From the NCBI GenBank assembly GCA_002502625.1, contig DAPV01000019.1:1635-11355 (forward strand): a stretch of DNA of 9,721 nt, written 5' to 3'. The notes under the pieces are model-generated. The model made no database searches. It worked only from the letters and a program-made list of their open reading frames with translations, and was not told where the DNA came from. Positions 7,185-9,721 of the stretch are shown piece by piece. The first letter of the stretch is position 1. Each line of letters starts with the position of its first letter. This DNA is from Euryarchaeota archaeon UBA125. Its GTDB lineage: Archaea > Thermoplasmatota > Poseidoniia > Poseidoniales > Thalassarchaeaceae. The position numbers and the translations under genes are program-made.

Positions 7185-7188
7185 ATAA

Positions 7189-9721
7189 TCACCAAGCGTC
7201 TTTACCAGGTAATTCTGCATCAATTATTCCGGACTTTCTTGAATTAGTTTTACTTAATCCAATTTTTCGTGTCATTGCTGTAGATCCTCCTGTCAATCCA
7301 TAGTCTAACTTAACCATTAATGCATAAATCGCAGGAAGTAACAGTAATGCACTAATTGCAGCGAATACCAGTAAAATCATGATTGTATAGATAAACGGCT
7401 TAATTGCGGGAATTGGAATTAATAACGCGCATGCTAAACCTGCTAACGTACAACAAGCAGCTTCAACAAGTGACATACCAGTAGAAGATGCGGCGACTCT
7501 GATAGCATCTAAATCTCCACCCAACTCTCTAACTCTATTTGCAATATGTATAGAGAAATCCACTCCCACTCCTACGAGAATAGAACCAATCATTACTGTA
7601 ACCAAGGATAATTCAACATCCATTATATCCATTACCATCCATTGCATTGCAACAGTAAAAACTACTGGAAGGGTTGTTAAGAATGCATAATATCCATCTC
7701 TAAAAACAAATCCGAGTGTCAATAATGTAAACAACAACGCAAATAGTAAGGATGTCCATTGTGAATCAACAATTTCTGCATTTACGGCAATTGTAACAGA
7801 TGCAACACCACTTAGATCGTAGGCAGTAATATCTCCTTTACGATCTTGAGCTGAAAATCGATTTACTTCATCAACAGCTTGCTCTGTTGATTTAACATCC
7901 ATGAAGGGCATATCTACATACACCAAAGAGCGTTCATAGTCTGATGAAATAAATAACTGCCTTGTCTCTTCAGTCAACGATTCATAGAATACGTAAAGAA
8001 GAAAATTTTGTGCTTGCAAGCCTCCATTATCTTCTTGAGCATCTAACAATTGTAATGCTTCCCAAAATGTAGCATCTTCAGCTGCTTCTCGGCCAAAAAC
8101 TAATTCTGCTACATCCTTAACAGGTTGTGGTGCAGCATCTGGAATATTTTCTAGTAATTCATATCCACTAGCATTAACAGAAACTGAAATTGATTTCATT
8201 AGAAACACTACGCTAACTGCCGTAGTTTTATTCACAAGATTTACATCCGCTTCTAATTGATCAATTCCTTGAAGATTTTCAAATGGATCATCTGCATCAA
8301 CGGCAAAACTAGGTGTGGCACTTATATCTCCTTCAACCAAAATAAAACCGGCCTGTCCTGCATTAAATTCATCAGAATATTGTTTCATTTTCCTAACAGC
8401 GGCATAATCTTCAAACGGACATTCGGGATTATTTTCATTACAACTTTCATCGTCAGGAGCCATTTCAAGTAACTCGATATTTTCTTCGACATTTATTCGA
8501 TTATACATCGCAGATACTAGCATTAGTACCATGAAGAATGAAAGTGCAATTTTTGCATAATTTACTGGCCCATTTACGGCTGTTTTAAACAAGCCAAGAG
8601 GTGGGTGGCTAGGTTTATTCAAATCCAATAGTATTGTCAAATTTGGCACCATTAGCATTGTCATGATGTAAACAACTACAATTCCTAATGATAGGCCATA
8701 TCCTACGGTTTGAATAGGAGCCATAGGTGTTGAAACTAAAGATAAAAATCCAATAATTGTAGTTACTGCTGATAAAAATACAGCACGACCAGTTGATTGT
8801 AATGCTTCAGCCATTTTATCTTGGGGTGTCCCTGATGATTCAGCATATCGGTTTGTTATGTGTAACCCGTATGAAACACCTAATGCAAGAACAATTGGAC
8901 CTACAATAATTACTGTCATCGTCACTTCGGCATCACTCCAACCGATTAATCCCAATGTAATCCATACAGAACATAATGTCGGTAATCCTGAAATTACAAC
9001 AACCTTGAATCCTTGTATTGGACGAATCCTACCAGTTTGAAATATGTCACAATGGAATAAAAATAGTACAAGAGCAACAGCAACAATACCATATGGAAAA
9101 ATTTGCCAGAACAATTTGAATGAATATTCAGTAACTGAGTTTGTAATAGGAACTGGACCTGTTAATGTCATATCAAGACTAAGATTTTCCCAATCATTTT
9201 CAATACCTAAACGATCAATATCAGCTTGTGTATTAGCGATTAATTGACCTATTGGATAGTCGTCAATACCATCTCCGTCTTTGTCTAAATTCTGACTAAT
9301 AAAAACAATAATTACTGCTCTATTCCAGAATTTGGCTTCCTCTGCTTCCTCAATTGTTCCATTGTCATTAGCATCAAAATCTACTGCATTCACCAATTTT
9401 GATTGAGCATTCTCAGGTAATTCACCAACTATTCTATCAATTGTATTTTGATTCTCGGGTATTGCATAATTACCTAATATGTCTTCATTATCGTCTATTG
9501 ATTCGTTAAAATCTTCACTTAATTCTTCATTGCCAGTAGCAGTTGCTAATCCGCTGAAGAATGCTTTAGAAACTCGAACTACACTGCTGTTAACTTCTTT
9601 GATAACAGTAGATATCGATAGGATTGCGATTACGTTATCTTCAGCGCCTCCATCATCGGGATGCACATTCAAACGTCTTTCGACTTCATCCATTTGTTTG
9701 AGAATAGTATAGTTAGTAACA
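7189..9721 (-). CDS. RND/MMPL-family membrane permease, 5' end beyond window
   Basis: The frame is open to the window edge: nine more codons precede the ATG at 9693, so that ATG is probably internal. 843 residues are visible. Numbering from that Met, helices lie near 200-215, 229-250, 257-280, 304-322, 332-352 and 379-397, then 645-663, 668-688, 692-717, 737-760 and 768-792, with soluble loops before 200 and at 398-645. This is the RND plan of two repeats with 12 helices, lacking only helix 1, which should be upstream of the window. Helix-4 motifs are GVSYGLHITNRY (272-283) and GVDFSIHIANRV (710-721). The family moves hydrophobic or lipid-like substrates, usually driven by protons; the substrate here is unknown. 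Odd points: S274 replaces the usual Asp while D712 is kept; the first outer loop has an EF-hand-like site (107-118) and DKDGDGIDD (137-145); C418 and C425 may pair in the second loop. It is followed by the EVE gene after 44 nt. Confidence 0.9.
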   Translation of the reverse strand, partial: VTNYTILKQMDEVERRLNVHPDDGGAEDNVIAILSISTVIKEVNSSVVRVSKAFFSGLATATGNEELSEDFNESIDDNEDILGNYAIPENQNTIDRIVGELPENAQSKLVNAVDFDANDNGTIEEAEEAKFWNRAVIIVFISQNLDKDGDGIDDYPIGQLIANTQADIDRLGIENDWENLSLDMTLTGPVPITNSVTEYSFKLFWQIFPYGIVAVALVLFLFHCDIFQTGRIRPIQGFKVVVISGLPTLCSVWITLGLIGWSDAEVTMTVIIVGPIVLALGVSYGLHITNRYAESSGTPQDKMAEALQSTGRAVFLSAVTTIIGFLSLVSTPMAPIQTVGYGLSLGIVVVYIMTMLMVPNLTILLDLNKPSHPPLGLFKTAVNGPVNYAKIALSFFMVLMLVSAMYNRINVEENIELLEMAPDDESCNENNPECPFEDYAAVRKMKQYSDEFNAGQAGFILVEGDISATPSFAVDADDPFENLQGIDQLEADVNLVNKTTAVSVVFLMKSISVSVNASGYELLENIPDAAPQPVKDVAELVFGREAAEDATFWEALQLLDAQEDNGGLQAQNFLLYVFYESLTEETRQLFISSDYERSLVYVDMPFMDVKSTEQAVDEVNRFSAQDRKGDITAYDLSGVASVTIAVNAEIVDSQWTSLLFALLFTLLTLGFVFRDGYYAFLTTLPVVFTVAMQWMVMDIMDVELSLVTVMIGSILVGVGVDFSIHIANRVRELGGDLDAIRVAASSTGMSLVEAACCTLAGLACALLIPIPAIKPFIYTIMILLVFAAISALLLLPAIYALMVKLDYGLTGGSTAMTRKIGLSKTNSRKSGIIDAELPGKDAW
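9259..9285 (-). other. DxDxDGxDD calcium-type motif in the permease outer loop
   Basis: Codes for DKDGDGIDD, the Asp pattern of TSP3/dockerin-type calcium loops. The twelfth position is Ile rather than Glu, so it is not a canonical EF-hand. It lies in the extracellular loop between helices 1 and 2. Confidence 0.6.
9340..9375 (-). other. EF-hand-like loop in the permease outer loop
   Basis: Codes for DANDNGTIEEAE: Asp at position 1, Asn at 3 and 5, Gly at 6, Ile at 8 and Glu at 12, the complete 12-residue EF-hand ligand pattern. It is 21 residues before the second calcium-type motif in the same loop. Calcium binding is inferred from pattern, not shown. Confidence 0.65.

Noticed and set aside
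7181..7188. TTATATGC as a TATA box for the EVE gene
   Set aside because: Possible, but there is no convincing BRE and the same bases serve as an SD/start junction, so it was not listed as a promoter.
8858..9247. Two plus-strand open frames antisense to the permease
   Set aside because: No start signals and no recognisable features; the permease motifs on the other strand are clear.
9691..9693. ATG at 9693 as the permease start
   Set aside because: No SD, frame open upstream, and helix 1 would be missing.

Overview
Organism and style. The window is AT-rich and gene-dense. Every supported gene lies on the minus strand, so transcription runs from position 9721 towards position 1. Start sites carry archaeal-type Shine-Dalgarno signals (GGTGA or GGAGG in the same register before the start codon), and the only real intergenic region has a BRE/TATA-like element. 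With a secreted protein full of DxDxDGxxD calcium repeats and an RND/MMPL permease with calcium-type loops, the best guess is an uncultured marine euryarchaeon of the Marine Group II (Poseidoniales) kind. The lineage is inference; the archaeal translation signals are seen directly.

Layout in transcription order: (1) 9721-7189, an RND/MMPL-family 12-helix permease whose 5' end lies outside the window; (2) 7184-7149, a possible 11-codon mini-ORF between two nearly identical start signals; (3) 7144-6665, an EVE-domain protein of the THYN1-like type; (4) 6668-5472, a PLP-dependent alanine-type aminotransferase starting at TTG and overlapping the EVE gene by 4 nt; (5) 5429-2145, a 1094-residue polytopic membrane protein with a large TPR-like soluble region; (6) 2143-1094, a 349-residue protein of unknown function made of two tandem homologous domains; then a 91-nt spacer with a T-rich possible terminator, a TATA-like promoter and two inverted repeats; (7) 1002-1, an N-terminally anchored or secreted protein with thrombospondin type 3-like calcium repeats, which runs off the window at its C-terminal end.

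How the genes may work together. Genes 1 to 6 are separated by 44 nt or less, or overlap, and look like one transcription unit. Gene 7 appears to have its own promoter. The aminotransferase and EVE protein look cytosolic and housekeeping-like. The two large membrane proteins and the calcium-repeat protein look like cell-envelope functions, but no shared pathway can be shown. No RNA gene, mobile element, CRISPR array or origin was seen. No gene-free stretch exceeds 91 nt.
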